A DNA stretch of 64,000 bases from Vitis vinifera. Lineage: Eukaryota; Streptophyta; Magnoliopsida; Vitales; Vitaceae. The notes below the pieces were generated by a model that was not told where the DNA came from, made no database searches, and was given only the letters and a program-made list of their open reading frames with translations. Shown here piece after piece: positions 1-13,000 of this stretch. Location of the stretch: positions 1,313,501 to 1,377,500 of the forward strand of contig NC_081811.1 of NCBI RefSeq assembly GCF_030704535.1, written 5' to 3'. The first letter of the stretch is position 1. Every line of letters starts with the position of its first letter. The position numbers were made by a program, and so were the translations under genes.

Positions 1-1210
1 TTGTGCTTCTACATGTATGTTATTGTTGATGTACCTCTTAGTCAAAGTAGTTGTGATTGCTCAACTTTTAAGTTATCTCTGAAGTAGGTTGATGGATGCG
101 GTTTTTATATATTGTTATCATTATATATAAGCATTTTTGGTTAGGCATGTGCTGAAGTAGATTACCAAATATGGCCAGGATGAGTCAAAATGATCGAATC
201 TTGCTGAGGCAAATCCCAATTTGATGATGTACAAATGACAGTTCGTGGCAGTCTCCCCAGCATAACTGCAGTTTATTGGCAATCCTCACCCAGGCAAAAG
301 TGAATTGAGGCTCCAACAGTTCATGGTACTGCAAGTTGTAACTTCATTTATGGGGTAAGAAAGCAAGCCATAATGCCTGGATTGAATAATCTATTTAATA
401 AAATAAAAGTGCAACTTTTTCAGGATGTTACAGAAGAAGTGTTTGTGTCTGGGAAAATAATTTTGCCATTCCTTCTTGGTCAATGTTTGGGTTTTCTTCT
501 TCTTTTCCTTCTTTTATGATTTTATCCCAAGGAGCTCAATGCATCACTTGTCCCTCATTTAGTGGACAATTCCTTTCTGCCTCTTTCTTGATACTGCTAG
601 CCTATCAGAGTGCATATTACTTGACCTTAGATGCCATCAAACATTCAAAGTTCCATGTTCCAATGATGGAAAGTGTTAATATATTCTGCAAGATGAAATA
701 TGCTTTAATGCTTGATTTGTCCAGAATTTGAAGAACCACTCTTCAGGTCGGCCGTAGATATTCCCAAAAGGGCATTGAAAGAAATTCCTTTTTCCCTTTT
801 TTTTCTTCCCTTCTGCATGCCCTAGGAAAATGACAAGGTTGAGAATATGGTAATGGCGAGGCCTCCCGGAAAAGACAGTATTTTCTTGTGGGGGAATATC
901 CTTGGGAAGCCTGCATTGTATGGTGGGCAAGTGGGGTGAATTGGAATTTGGAATCATTTCCTGAGACGGATTCAAGGTTCCGGTGAACTTCGCACTTTCC
1001 TGGCTGCCAAACAGTGTTAGGAATAATTAATGCTAACGTCAAAGTCTTCTTGTCTTCTTCTCCTGTACTTTCAACGTACCATGAGTTGGATTTTCTGGAG
1101 TGGCTAACGCTCTGATCATGCCCCCTCAACCACCCACCCCCACATGGCCTTGGTAAAGCTGTGTCGTTTTCCCCAATCGATGTGTTCTTTCAAAATTCAT
1201 TTCAAGAAAA

Positions 1211-1234
1211 TAATAATAATAATTATTATTATTA
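1211..1234. repeat. AAT/ATT microsatellite palindrome
   Basis: Four TAA-type units are followed directly by their reverse complement, making a perfect 24-bp palindrome inside a slightly longer imperfect one. It could form a hairpin or cruciform. Confidence 0.85.
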
Positions 1235-1443
1235 TTATAAAAAGGAAAAATAATATCAAAATAGGAAAAACTCCTTTTGCTTCATATCTAAATTAGGAGA
1301 TAAAGTAGTTCTTTTTTAATCAAAATAATAATTTTGATTAATGAACACTCCATAAAATCTACATTCTAAATAAATTGTTAATTACATGACTGAATACACT
1401 CTAATTCACAAATTAAGCAACAAATTAATTAATGATTTTTTTC

Positions 1444-1448
<5 letters not shown>

Positions 1449-1504
<56 letters not shown>
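1449..1504. repeat. (AT)n microsatellite, about 28 units
   Basis: An uninterrupted AT dinucleotide run of about 56 bp. It probably varies in length between individuals. Confidence 0.95.
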
Positions 1505-1507
<3 letters not shown>

Positions 1508-1786
1508 CTATAAAAAAAAATTTAAAGGGGAGACAATATGCCACATAATTAATAATTATTTTCAAATATAGTATTTACATATACATAATATTTTGCAATC
1601 GAATTTTTTTAGGAAAAAAAAAAGACAATATTTATCATATTTAATAAAAAAAATATCTAAGAATTTTCCACCAAATAAAAGTCAAATTAGTGCAAAAAAA
1701 TCAATATTGTGGAAAACTGTTTAAAAGAAAAGTCTCAAATTTTGAAATATTCAAAGACAATAGGGCATTTGGCAAAGGTCTCACTG

Positions 1787-1802
1787 AAAACGACGTCGTT
1801 TA
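1787..1802. promoter_or_regulatory. Palindromic ACGT-core motif upstream of the kinase gene
   Basis: The sequence AAAACGACGTCGTTTA contains the palindrome ACGACGTCGT. It lies about 200 bp upstream of a TATA-like box and 760 bp upstream of the kinase start codon. A near-identical motif lies in the divergent promoter near 22179. ACGT cores bind bZIP factors; a role here is inferred. Confidence 0.45.
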
Positions 1803-1996
1803 GGGGAGAGTTGAAATTTTGTATGATTTTTTTGAAGCAGTCACGCAGCTATTTTAGGCCACAACCCCGCGCCTTGGTTTTTTTTTTTTTTTTTTTTTTT
1901 CTCATTATTTTCCCACACTTTCTTTCATTTTCTTTCCTTTTCCTTTTATTTTCTCTCTCTACAGACTTTCCTTTTCTTCACTCTTCTTTCTTCTTG

Positions 1997-2003
1997 TATA
2001 AAT
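1997..2003 (+). promoter_or_regulatory. Probable TATA box of the kinase gene
   Basis: TATAAAT follows a pyrimidine-rich stretch (1900-1990). Transcription would begin near 2030, leaving a leader of about 530 nt that is rich in CT and T, as is usual for plant promoters. A CAG/GTTTGT site near 2233 could be the donor of a leader intron. Confidence 0.5.
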
Positions 2004-2562
2004 CTCCTCCACAAAACCTCCTTTGCCCAAGACTCTCATATCTCTCTACTGTGTTTTTCGCTATTTTTTTTCCTCCTTTTTTTTGGTGTCTGATTTTTAG
2101 CACTACAGGTGGTATTTTGTTTATTTCTTTTGTTTATTTTTCCAATTTTAATTTTTTTTTCTTGGGTGTTGGTTGATCTTGAGGAAAAGGATCTTGTTCT
2201 TGGTTGGAATTACATAGAACTTCTGGGCTGCAGGTTTGTGTGTGTGTGTGTTTATTTTAAAAAAATTTCTCCTGTTTTTTTAATCTTAATTTCATTGATA
2301 ATCAAGGGATATTGTCGATTTTGCGGTATACAATTGCGAATTTGACAGAAGTGGTGGGACTTCTTTGGAGTCGTTCTTGCCTCTTCTGTTGATTTGAGCG
2401 ACTCTTTTATCGGTTTCTTTGCGAATTGATGTAGTGATAATGGTGGAAATTGAGAATTATTACGGATAATAAAGCTGTTTTCATTTAGGTTTTCACTTGT
2501 GGCGTTCAAGAAAATTTCGGGTTTTGGTGGGTTACTTTTATTATTGAATTAAGTTAAATTTC

Positions 2563-5500
2563 ATGAAAATGGATTTGAGAAGTGATGATGAGGTTTTAGT
2601 GACTGCAAAAGCTGAGAAATCCAGGACTGGAGAGGGAGAAACTGTCTCAGACAAGTCTAGTATTTCGAGTAGTGATTTGGGTTCAAAGAAGGATGGGGGG
2701 AATACTAGTAACAAGGATTTATTTCTTAGAGCAGATAAAATCGATTTCAAAAGCTGGGATATCCAGCTGGATAAGCACTTGAGTCGAGTTATTTCAAGGG
2801 ATAGGGAAGTTAATACCAATACAAAGAAGGAAGACTGGGAAATTGAGTTGTCTAAATTGGATATAAGAAGTGTTATAGCTCATGGGACATATGGTACTGT
2901 GTACCGAGGCGTTTATGATGGCCAAGATGTTGCAGGTACTTTACGCTTCCTTTATGCTTCCATTTCAATTATTTTATTTCCGGGTTTGAATTCATTCCTT
3001 ATGAGGTTGGAGAGTTTGGGTTGTGTTTGATTTAATTAATTGGTTACTGGTCGGTTCTAGTGTTTGATTTTTAGTTGAATTGTTATATGGTTGTGATATG
3101 CTTACTCTAGTGAGTTCTCTTTCAGAATCTGGTAGTTCATTCAAGAATATTACTTTATTTATTTAAGTGTGTTAGCATAAATTGTTAGGCTGGATTTTCT
3201 GTTAAATTGAGCAATGACTTGACGGCACTTCCGCATGCATTGCCTGTTGAAATTGTCTATAATAATTCAAATGGGAGCATATAGGCTCTTCTCATTATTA
3301 TAATAGGGTTGGTGTATGCCACAAGTAAGCATTTTATTATGCATGTTACTTGGAGGATATTCTTTAGTGCACAATCTTCTTGACCTTTTCTTGTAACACT
3401 AAAAGTTGTCCTTAGTAGCAGGATTGATTTCAGTTGACTGGTATTCTGAGAAAGAATAATAGGAAGGGAAGGAAAATGCTGAAATAGTTTGCAAAGGCAA
3501 TACCCTTTTAAGTTGTCTTCAGAATTTTTTTATCCTTTCCCTTTCTTTCCCAAATTCAAATGAAGCATGAGATTTAAGAAGATTAGCACTTGAAAAATGT
3601 AGTGAGAAACTGAATCTTTTGAAATGCATAAATCAGAAACTACAGTGCTCTAACAAAATACACCTAGTGGAAATTTTTTTCCGATACTGTTCTTTTTAAG
3701 GGAGTAATTCTTATTCTTTCACTTTTATGTTGATTATTGGATGACCATGTTTTTATTAATATACTGGGGTCTCTAATTAATATACTAGTTTATCCCCATT
3801 TTTTGCATTATACAGTAATATGAAGCATGCTGAGTAGTTTTAGAAAATAAACATGGAGTTTCACATTATTTGCTGTCATAAAATGGTGAACTTCTCTTGT
3901 TAGATTGTTATTTTGTTGTACACTTGTCAACCTGACATTTACAACTATGGGGTCTGGTTTTTTAATATGTCAACACTGGTTTACAAATTTATTTTTGCAA
4001 CTTCTGTTTGCTTTCCATGTTTGCAAAAGAACATGATAAGGTCATTTAATCCATGGAAACTATGGTCATGTTTGGTAATTGTTTTTGAAAACAATTTTCT
4101 GTTATTTAAAAAGAAAAAAAGAAAAAAAAAAAGAAAACATGTTTGGTAATTAGAAAATAGAAAACAGTTTATTGTTCTTAAAAACAGAAAATTGGTTATT
4201 TTTAGATAACATCTTTTAGCTGTTTCGGTTGTTTTCACTTGTTTTTTGAGGGTTGTTTTAAAAAATAATTATATAAATGTGGAGAATAATTAAAAATAAA
4301 GCACTATATATAAAAGTTATTTTTAAAACATATTTAAAAGTATAAAAAAATGGGTTAAAAATATTTTAGGTTTCCTAACAAACATTTGTTCTACAAAACA
4401 TTGAAGAACGGTTTTCAAAAAATGTTCTCAAATATTGTTTTTCATAATTATTTTTTAAAACAGTTATCAAACAAGACTTAATTTTCTTTCACTTCTTTTC
4501 TACAAAAAGATGGTTCAGTTATACCGTTTATTTAGACTATTTCCTTATTATCAGGTTTTGTATACCCCTTTCAGCATTTGAATTCGTGCTTCCATTTGGC
4601 ATGCCAGCTTCTTTTCCTGCTTTCAAACAGTTAACTAGGAATGAGTTTTATCTGATATGTCATGAGGCTTATGTTGAGGATAGAGCTTATTGTCATAATG
4701 AATTAGAATATGCTAGCTCCATATCATCCAAACCAACTAAATATCATGCATTCAAACCATTGATTAATCCTTGTTTCATGGTCATGAAGACTTGGTTATA
4801 TGAAATAATGCTCTTTCTAGACTCTGAATATCTTGTTTGCTAAGCATTACTTTTATATGAAGGTTCAATCTCCCTGTTGGCTTTGGGTGCACTCCTTTTT
4901 AAGTTTTATTGCTTTGAATGGCTTAAATATCACTCCAGCCAAGTTTTCAAACTTGGTGTGCAATACTTTATATTCAATTTGTTACTCTTGGTATGCGTCA
5001 CATTGTATATGAATGGCTATAATATCGATAGACTAGCTTTGATGTCAAATACCCATAAAAGAGAAAATAATTGTTAATGACATTAAGTTATCATGTTTCT
5101 ATTATTTGTCAATTTTCTCACTATCCATTGTCATCTCTTACTATTTTAGTGAAGCTGTTGGATTGGGGGGAGGATGGTCTTGCCACAGCTGCTGAAACTG
5201 CTGCTCTTCGGACCTCGTTTCGGCAAGAGGTTGCTGTCTGGCATAAGCTTGACCATCCAAATGTTACAAAGGTAAGAGTACCTTATTGTTTTTTTCTCAG
5301 GCTATTTATGATGCTGGAATGCCACCTCAAAGTCGTACTTCTGTATAATGATGTACCAAATCTGGCTAATATGAGAATTACTCAAGTTTGTTATAACATC
5401 ATGATTTAACCTACACTGACAGTCTAGCTATTTTAATGCTTTTCTGTTTCCTCACTCCCTTTAACAAATAATGATTTTTTTAATTATTTTTTTATTTTTT

Positions 5501-6993
5501 GCACGGTTGTGTCACATGTTTTAAATGAGGAAAAGAAAAATTAAATAGCTATATATATGAGAGAGAATATCTGTTTCTCTCCCTTGTGTATTCGCTTTAA
5601 ATCTTCATGGTCTAACCATTAACTCATATTTTCTGTTATAGTTTATTGGAGCTTCGATGGGAACATCTGATCTTAGGATCCCTTCAAATAGCATTTCAAG
5701 TGATGGTCGTAATCCTGTTCCTTCCAGAGCATGTTGTGTTGTAGTCGAGTACCTTCCTGGTGGGACGCTAAAGAAATTTTTAATCAGGAATAGGAGAAAG
5801 AAACTTGCCTTTAAGATTGTAATTCAACTGGCTTTGGACCTCTCTCGAGGGTAAGAGCTGCTTCAATCATTGTTGGATGTAGTGTGTAGTTGGGTGCTAA
5901 TGGAGTGTGTTTGTTCTAATTTTGCAGTTTGAGCTATCTTCACTCAAAGAAGATCGTACACCGTGATGTTAAAACAGAAAATATGTTGCTTGATGCTCAT
6001 AGAACATTGAAAATTGCTGATTTTGGTGTTGCTCGAGTTGAAGCTCAAAATCCAAGAGACATGACTGGGGAAACCGGAACCCTTGGTTACATGGCCCCAG
6101 AGGTACTCATGCATTCACTAGTTACTGATGAACTTAATTAGTTTTATTATGAAGAGTTACATGGGTCTAATGGACAAATAATTCTACTTGACATAAAAAT
6201 ATGTTCCAAGAATATGTCTATTGCAGAGACATGGAACCACAATACACAGAAAGGTTTGAAGTAAATTGTTTTCCCCTTTTCCTGGCAGTAGTTCCTCTGT
6301 ATCTAAATATTGGCAATGAATCTAACCAGATAATTTTTTGTAGGTTCTTGATGGTAAACCATATAATAGGAAGTGTGACGTCTACAGTTTTGGCATATGC
6401 TTATGGGAAACGTATTGCTGTGACATGCCTTACCCTGATCTTAGCTTCGCCGATATATCATCTGCAGTTGTTCGACAGGTTTGTCTGTTGCTAGATGTCT
6501 AAGGTTATCCTCTACTAGTTTTTATGGTCCATTTTTCCTGAAACACTGGACTCATGTTAAATTTTTGTTGAGGCTGTTGGTCAGCATGCCACCATTGAAC
6601 ATTGCATACTTGTGTAGGACTAATCTCGATATGTCTACTGAACTATCTTGATTTTGCTCTATTTTGCTCCAGTAAACCTTAGTACATTTCTCGTGCTGAT
6701 ATCAAAGGGCTCAAGCCAAATTGAATTTGTGGGAATTAGTCTTCTTATCATCTCTAATATGACTTCCTATTGATGACAATATACAGAATTTACGACCAGA
6801 TATCCCTAGATGTTGCCCAAGTTCATTGGCAAGCATCATGCGGAAATGTTGGGATGGGAACCCTGACAAACGTCCTGACATGGATGAGGTGGTGAGGTTG
6901 TTAGAAGCCATTGATACGAGCAAAGGAGGCGGCATGATACCAGAAGACCAGGTTAGTAGCTGTTGCTTTTTCTCTGTGGCTCGTGGTCCCTGA
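2563..6993 (+). CDS. Raf-like serine/threonine (dual-specificity type) protein kinase, MRK1/STY13 family
   Basis: This gene encodes a cytosolic protein kinase of the plant Raf-like MAPKKK group. Six exons, 2563-2935, 5150-5271, 5642-5850, 5928-6102, 6344-6478 and 6787-6993, all have GT-AG borders and join in frame to give 406 residues. The kinase landmarks are complete: a glycine-rich loop (AHGTYGTVYRG, about residues 106-116), the ATP-binding lysine of VAVK (126), the HRD loop with HRDVKTEN (246-253), DFG (266-268) and GTLGYMAPE ending at 293. The C-terminus, with its Cys-Cys-Phe-Phe stretch and terminal RGP, resembles Arabidopsis ATMRK1 as I recall it. Exon 6 reads through a possible GT site to its stop at 6991. 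The first 100 residues are hydrophilic and Ser/Lys-rich. Intron 1 is 2.2 kb and holds a MITE-like element. The substrate is unknown, and I cannot say which paralogue this is. Confidence 0.93.
4066..4478. mobile_element. MITE-like element in intron 1 of the kinase gene
   Basis: The left end (TCATGTTTGGTAATTGTTTT) and the reverse complement of the right end (TCTTGTTTGATAACTGTTTT) form imperfect terminal inverted repeats around AT-rich DNA. A second copy of the left-end motif lies at about 4137, so the element may be composite. No coding capacity is visible. Superfamily and target-site duplication are unclear. Confidence 0.5.
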
Positions 6994-8833
6994 TATATTC
7001 TCTATGCTCTATTTGAATCCTTTATGGGTTTGAAGAAGGAAATTATGAAACAGTATGAAGTAGTATTCATAGCTTTACTGCTGATGAAGCTCAGACTGAT
7101 TTTTCCCCCAAGGAAGATTCCTATAGCACATAGTGAATTGTCAAAACCCTTCATGAAGTTCTATAGTTCCATTTGAATTCTTATTGAATTTTGTGGTTAT
7201 CAGACATGGAAATATGTCTATTTAACACAGCATTTGAGACTCTTGTGAATGATAGATGATTTCGTATATATCTAAGTCTATTATTTTCATATTTTAAAAT
7301 TATGATATAGATATTCTTGGTTCTGTGTATAATAAATGTTTGCAAATGGTGAAGGGAACCAAATGTGGTTGAACCTGCCTCACCAAAAGTGGGACTTTGG
7401 TGCAAATCCTTTTGTTCCACAACAAACCCACATGCCCAAGTGACCTTTTCATTGGTCTTTCAGCTTTAGGGCACTTGGGTCTTGAAGCTGAAGGTGCTGG
7501 TGGATTGCCATTCACCATTATTCTTCTGTATGTAACCCATTTGGGCATATGCCAGGTGGAATGTGTCTTGTTGCTATGGTGGGAGTGTTAGAAGTCCTGA
7601 CGCATGGATCCAATTCAATCAAAAGTGGATTCATCACCAGCTCCAGTTGGTTGGTGAGATCCAAATCAGGACGAGTACAAAGATTTGCAGGAAAAGTGAT
7701 GGGTGGTTTCTATTATTCTCCACTGAAGAATCCCATATTAAAAGAAAAGAATATTTATGCCTTTTCTTTTGTTCTTTGAAAATTCTGACTTGAAAAAAAA
7801 AAAAAAATCATTTTTGCAAAGTTTTTTTAAGAATTTATTTTGAAATGCATTATTTTCTTAACTAAATTTGAACTGTTTTTATTTATTTATTGTAAAATAA
7901 TTTGAGTAATAATTGAACATATTAAAAATATTTTGAAAATTTTTATATTGTATATAAAAGTATAACCCTTTTATAGAGAATAAGTCAAACTATTTCCCAT
8001 GTTTAAAATTCAAAAACAGAATTTTGTTGCAAAAAATATTTGAAAATTATTTTAAAATTTGTTTTTTGAAAATTGTTTTTGTTAGTTAGGAATTAGTAAC
8101 AATTAAAAGTTTTTAGAAATAAAATTATGTTTGATAATTCAAATATAAAAGATTAATTTTTTGGTCTAGTCTTTAGTATGTAAAGATTTTCAATTCATTA
8201 TTCTTATTTTATTTTCAATTTATTATTCGGATTTTCGATTATTGCTCATAAAATTATAGGAAAAAAAAAACTCTTATAATTTACCTTCCTTTCACTGATG
8301 CATTATGCTAATTTAGAAAAAGAAAATGACTATTTTGCCCTATACCCATTTGTTGGGTGAAAATAATAAAATATGATTGCTCAACTCAACCTTAAAAGAA
8401 TATAGATCAAGACTATATTTGTCTTTTTGCCTTTTATCTCAAATTATTTACAAAATTTTTATCTCAATTTCAAAGTGAGAATTTGGGCCTAAAAGCAAAA
8501 CAAATGTTGAAAATTTGAAACAGGGGTTGAGACACAAATGATTAATCAAGGAATCATTGCTTTCTTCTTATTGGCAGTGAGTCATTGTGTACATCCACAA
8601 TTCATTGATTGTCTCATATAATGCCAAGGAAATCACATCACATCATCACCTCCTCACCCTCTCCCAATCTTTATATTATAATTTAGGAAGATTTTCTGTT
8701 GGGATTGTAATGATCATCCAACAAAACATTTGTTGTCTTTTACATGTAGGATGACATATTTATAATAATGTTCTCCATGTCGGATAAGATGCAAATTGTT
8801 GAATAAATGTATACACGCATACTTCATTAGTAA
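6994..8833. other. Kinase 3' UTR and AT-rich intergenic DNA
   Basis: The 3' untranslated region follows the kinase stop. An AATAAA at 7331 is a plausible polyadenylation signal, 340 nt downstream. Beyond about 7780 the sequence is AT-rich with homopolymer runs and no supported gene. Open frames between 7180 and 7790 overlap each other in several phases and look like chance. Confidence 0.5.
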
Positions 8834-9111
8834 GATGATGTTTGTTTTTTTGGTTTTTTATTTAAAGTAATTTAGTTTTAGAATTTAAGTTGTTTGTTTT
8901 TCTATTTTTTCATGATTTATTATAAACTTTTTACTAAATAAAAAAAGCCAAAATATATAACTTTTTCTAAATAGAAAAAATAACATATTGGTTTTTTTTT
9001 ACTTTTTAATACTTAATAGAAATAAAATATTACAAAAACAAACAACCTAATATTTAACACTATTAATCATTAAGGTTCTATTTAAAATTAAGTAAAAAAA
9101 CAAACATCACC
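8834..9111. mobile_element. Tourist-like MITE, copy A
   Basis: Eleven-bp inverted ends (GATGATGTTTG and the complement of GGTGATGTTTG) extend into runs of T and A. The flanks are TAA and TAC, consistent with a decayed 3-bp TAA duplication as made by PIF/Harbinger elements. The interior is AT-rich and non-coding. It belongs with the copies at 30606 and 44494, which share ends and the internal TTCTAAATAGAACC-type sequence. Confidence 0.7.
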
Positions 9112-9860
9112 TACTCTCCTAAAAGTAATTAATGTTGGAAAGGCATATATCAAATCTGTTAAAAACAATTATTGTTAGAAAATCCATTCATCCAAGCGTC
9201 CACGAGATTCAAATATAAATGGGAGTTGATGGACATAGTCAGCTTCTAATTTGTCAATATGAATGAAATCAAGGTAGAAGAATACAAATAAACAGGACAT
9301 AATACAAATAATAAGATTTAAAAAGATACATATGACATCATTTATGTCATTTTTTTAATAAATACTAAAAAAGTACATTTCTACGAGACCTTATAATATA
9401 TAGGTTTATATTATAATATTAAAAAATTATGATCAATCAAATTACATTTAAGATGCATTTGAATTTCATTATTTTGTATATAGTCTCGTCTCATTGCTTT
9501 ATATATTCATCTCATTCTTACATATATAGATTTTTTTTCTTTTTTTGATGTAATTTCAATGAATATAATCGAGAGTTTGATGGGTACCTTTTTGGTACAT
9601 TAAAATTTTCAATGAAGTTAGGTTAGAAATAAACCAAAAGCTTTGTAAGAAAACCATTAAGCCTACTCACTTGAGCTTGTATTGCTTCACCAATCTGGGA
9701 AAAGTAATCAAGATGTTTATATGCTTGCAAATCTCAGATTGGATTCCAAATTTCCCATGCCAAAAGGAATCCTTATCCCCATGAATCATGATAATTTTAA
9801 TGGTGTGGGTTTATTGGTAATTTTTGAAAAGTGTAGGGGTCAAATTGAGAAAAGTTTCTT
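9112..9860. other. Intergenic DNA upstream of HMT2
   Basis: AT-rich with no recognisable exon. The open frame 9682-9960 runs through the presumed HMT2 promoter and matches nothing I know. Confidence 0.5.
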
Positions 9861-9867
9861 TATAAAA
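9861..9867 (+). promoter_or_regulatory. Probable TATA box of HMT2
   Basis: TATAAAA lies 156 bp before the HMT2 start codon. This predicts a leader of about 120 nt, which would be continuous with exon 1. Confidence 0.55.
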
Positions 9868-10016
9868 CGCAAAGGATCTAGACACACAGCATCGACATCG
9901 ACATTTCATGGTATGTGGCTGTTGGGGTCCGGGGCTGAGCTAACCGCCATAAATAACTAACGAGCCGGTGTCGCCGGAACTCAGTTTCTCAACTCGGTCT
10001 TGACTTGGTGTCTCCC

Positions 10017-13000
10017 ATGGGCCACGTCGACCTCCAACCCTCCTCTTTCATTTCCGATTTCCTCCTCCAAACCGGCGGTGTCGCCGTCATAGATGGCGGT
10101 CTCGCGACGGAGCTCGAGCGCCATGGCGCCGACCTAAATGACCCTCTCTGGAGCGCCAAATGCCTCCTCAGTTCTCCTCACCTCATTCGCACGGTAGTCT
10201 CTTGCTCCCATTTCTTATGTTTGTGCGCATTCGCAAGCTGTTCGTTTGTTGATTTTGTTGTTTTGTATGTTGAGTGGATCTCTGTGGATTTGATGGATTC
10301 CAGGCATATTGAAGAAGTGCTAAGCTTATTAGGGTTTCGTGTGTTCTGTTTGATTTCTGATAAAATGTAGGGAGAGAAAGAAAACTGGATCTTTTAGCCA
10401 TGAGAATCTAAGATGTACTGTGGATGTATGGAGTTGGACCAGCGTATGGGCACGGTTTCTTATCCCAGACAAGATTATTTAATAAATAGTATGGGACCAT
10501 TGATGGTATTTTTTGTTTTTTTGCCTTAAAGAATTAACAATTTTTTTATCACTAGGATATATCTAGAGAAATGTTTAGCTCCTTTTTAGTGAATCTTCAT
10601 CTGGTGGGTTATACTAACCAATAACAGCTTCCCATGAAAGTATCAGATCAAGTTTAGGAATCTGGATTTATACTTGAAGGGGAGTAGATTTGTGAATTTG
10701 GGGTGGTACTCTTTGAGATTACTTGGAGTGAAGAATCAGAATGTTGCAGTGTGGGAATTTAAGATGGTATGCATTATGAATTTGGACCACCTGGGTCTGG
10801 TTTCTCATTGGTGAACATGCATTATTTAATGAATAGTATGGGGCATTCCTGGTAGCTGTGTGTTGTCTGTCAAAAGAAAATCTTGGACTGGGATCTCTCT
10901 GGTCCGTGTCTATATTACACACCCCCACTCATCCAATGCAAAGTTTACTCTCACCAATTTTATATCCTGAGATTATACATCCCTGCATGTAAATTCCCTT
11001 CTAGTAACTCTATAACTGACCACAGTCCCCCACTCAAGTATTAAAAAGGGGTTATTACTTAGAATGTTGTCATTCAATATTGTACTAAAAAATAGATTGA
11101 TTTAAACACTTGAACTATTACATGTGAAAATATTTTTATGTGCCTGCTGAGAGTCTTATTAGGTGGATATTCCCTTCATAATATGTACTACAATGTTGCT
11201 GATGTGGACACTTTGGTGACTATGACATCACAAAGCACCATAGGTATTTTTTCTCTTTTCCATTAGAAAAGAGAATTTTGTGATAACAGATACAATTGAA
11301 AGTTATTTTCTTTTACTACTGGATAATTGCTACTGTTTGAGCTCTTTTTTTTTTGGCTGTGCTCATAAAGTTCCATATGTTGATGATTATTTGAGTTGGG
11401 ATTTCCCCCTTGGTTTGGGATGGGATGGGATGGGGTGGCTGGTCTACAGATGTTGACTATGAGTTGCAATTGGTGACATGGGCTGACTGGAAAAGGATGA
11501 GCATGAAAGCTGTAGGTCGAGTGGAAATTTTTTGACTGGCAAAGTATGAACATGAAAGCTGTAGGCTGAGTGGAAATGTTTCCTTTATATTTACTGACAT
11601 GGTGGGATGATAATTACATGTTTCTATCTTTGCATAATTTATTCAGTTGCTTGATAGTGCAGGTACACCTTGATTACCTTGAAGCTGGTGCAGATATTAT
11701 AATCACAGCTTCTTACCAGGTAGCTCTGTCTGTCTACTTATCTATCTAATCTGTCTATATTAAATTGACATTCAGGTTAATTCAGCCTACATATATGTGA
11801 ACAGGCTACTATTCAGGGGTTTGAAGCTAGAGGCTTCTCTAGAGGAGAAAGTGAAGCCTTGCTTAGAAAAAGTGTGGAGATCGCCTGTGAGGCTCGGAAA
11901 ATGTATTATGACAGATGTATTGAATTTGCTTGTGATGATAGTGAAGATGGAAGGATTCTTAAACACCGTCCCATTTTAGTTGCAGCATCTGTGGGGAGTT
12001 ATGGAGCTTATTTAGCTGATGGGTCTGAGTACAGGTGAGTGGACACTACTTCCCAAAGTCATTGCATGAGCTACTGTTTTCTTTAGGTGATTATGAGAGT
12101 TTTTCCCCCCAGTTTGTTGATTAGCAGTGTGTATCTTGATGGAGTTCAATTTATTTATTTATTTTTATTTGTAATCATTTCACTCCATCATTTTTCTGAT
12201 TTTATGGATACTTTAATTTACTACCCTTGTAGGTATATTATTTTTGAAGTTTCACATCAATTCTCTGTTTACAAATCTGTCTGTCTGAAAACATGACCCT
12301 TTTTGGCTTGAAAAAATTCTTAGAATGGAATTTGTGGAATATTATGTATTGCAACCTCCTATTATGTGAATGACAGGTCAACATCTTCATGTGAACTGAT
12401 AACCATGATGTGAATTGGTAATTTAGTCATAACATGTGTTATTTTATTGTTGACTTCGTGCAGTGGTATTTATGGTGATGAAATAACTGTGGAAACCTTG
12501 AAAGATTTTCATCGGAGAAGGGTTCAGATCCTAGCAGATGCAGGTGCTGACCTAATTGCATTCGAAACAGTTCCTAATAAGCTTGAAGCTCAGGTATTTG
12601 GCAAGATGGCTTTAATATTTTAACTTTTTTATTTTTTCACAAAGAAATTTGAAGTTGGACTGATTTTTATCATTATCAGCAAATGGCTTCACACTGCATC
12701 TGGCCCATAGATTTCTCACATTACTCAATTAAAGTGCCTGGATTTTGATTGGGGCAATGCTCAAATTTTTTTTATCTTGATTCAAAGCTTGAACTGCTAT
12801 GAAAAGGGTTAATAATCAGGAGGGATTATTCTTTGCTATAAATGATGGCTTTTGTGCATTTTTGGTATTTCACGTTTTCATTTGTTTTCCTTGAATGATG
12901 GATGGCCATGCAGGCTTATGCTGAGCTTCTTGAGGAAGAAAATATTAAGATTCCAGCATGGTTTTCTTTCAACTCCAAGGATGGTGTCCATGTGGTCAGT

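Larger units (their letters stand above)
1..1786. other. Intergenic DNA at the left edge
   Basis: I see no supported coding exon here. Open frames on both strands are short and low in complexity. The stretch could include the 3' untranslated end of a gene lying to the left, but nothing identifies one. It contains an AAT/ATT palindrome near 1211 and a long (AT)n run near 1449, described separately. AT content rises steadily towards 1700. Confidence 0.5.

Noticed and set aside
1386-1571. Ile-Tyr repeat frame
   Set aside because: It is the translation of the (AT)n microsatellite.
10005-10016. An earlier start for HMT2 four codons upstream
   Set aside because: That position is TTG, not ATG. The ATG at 10017 is the first in-frame start and fits the family.
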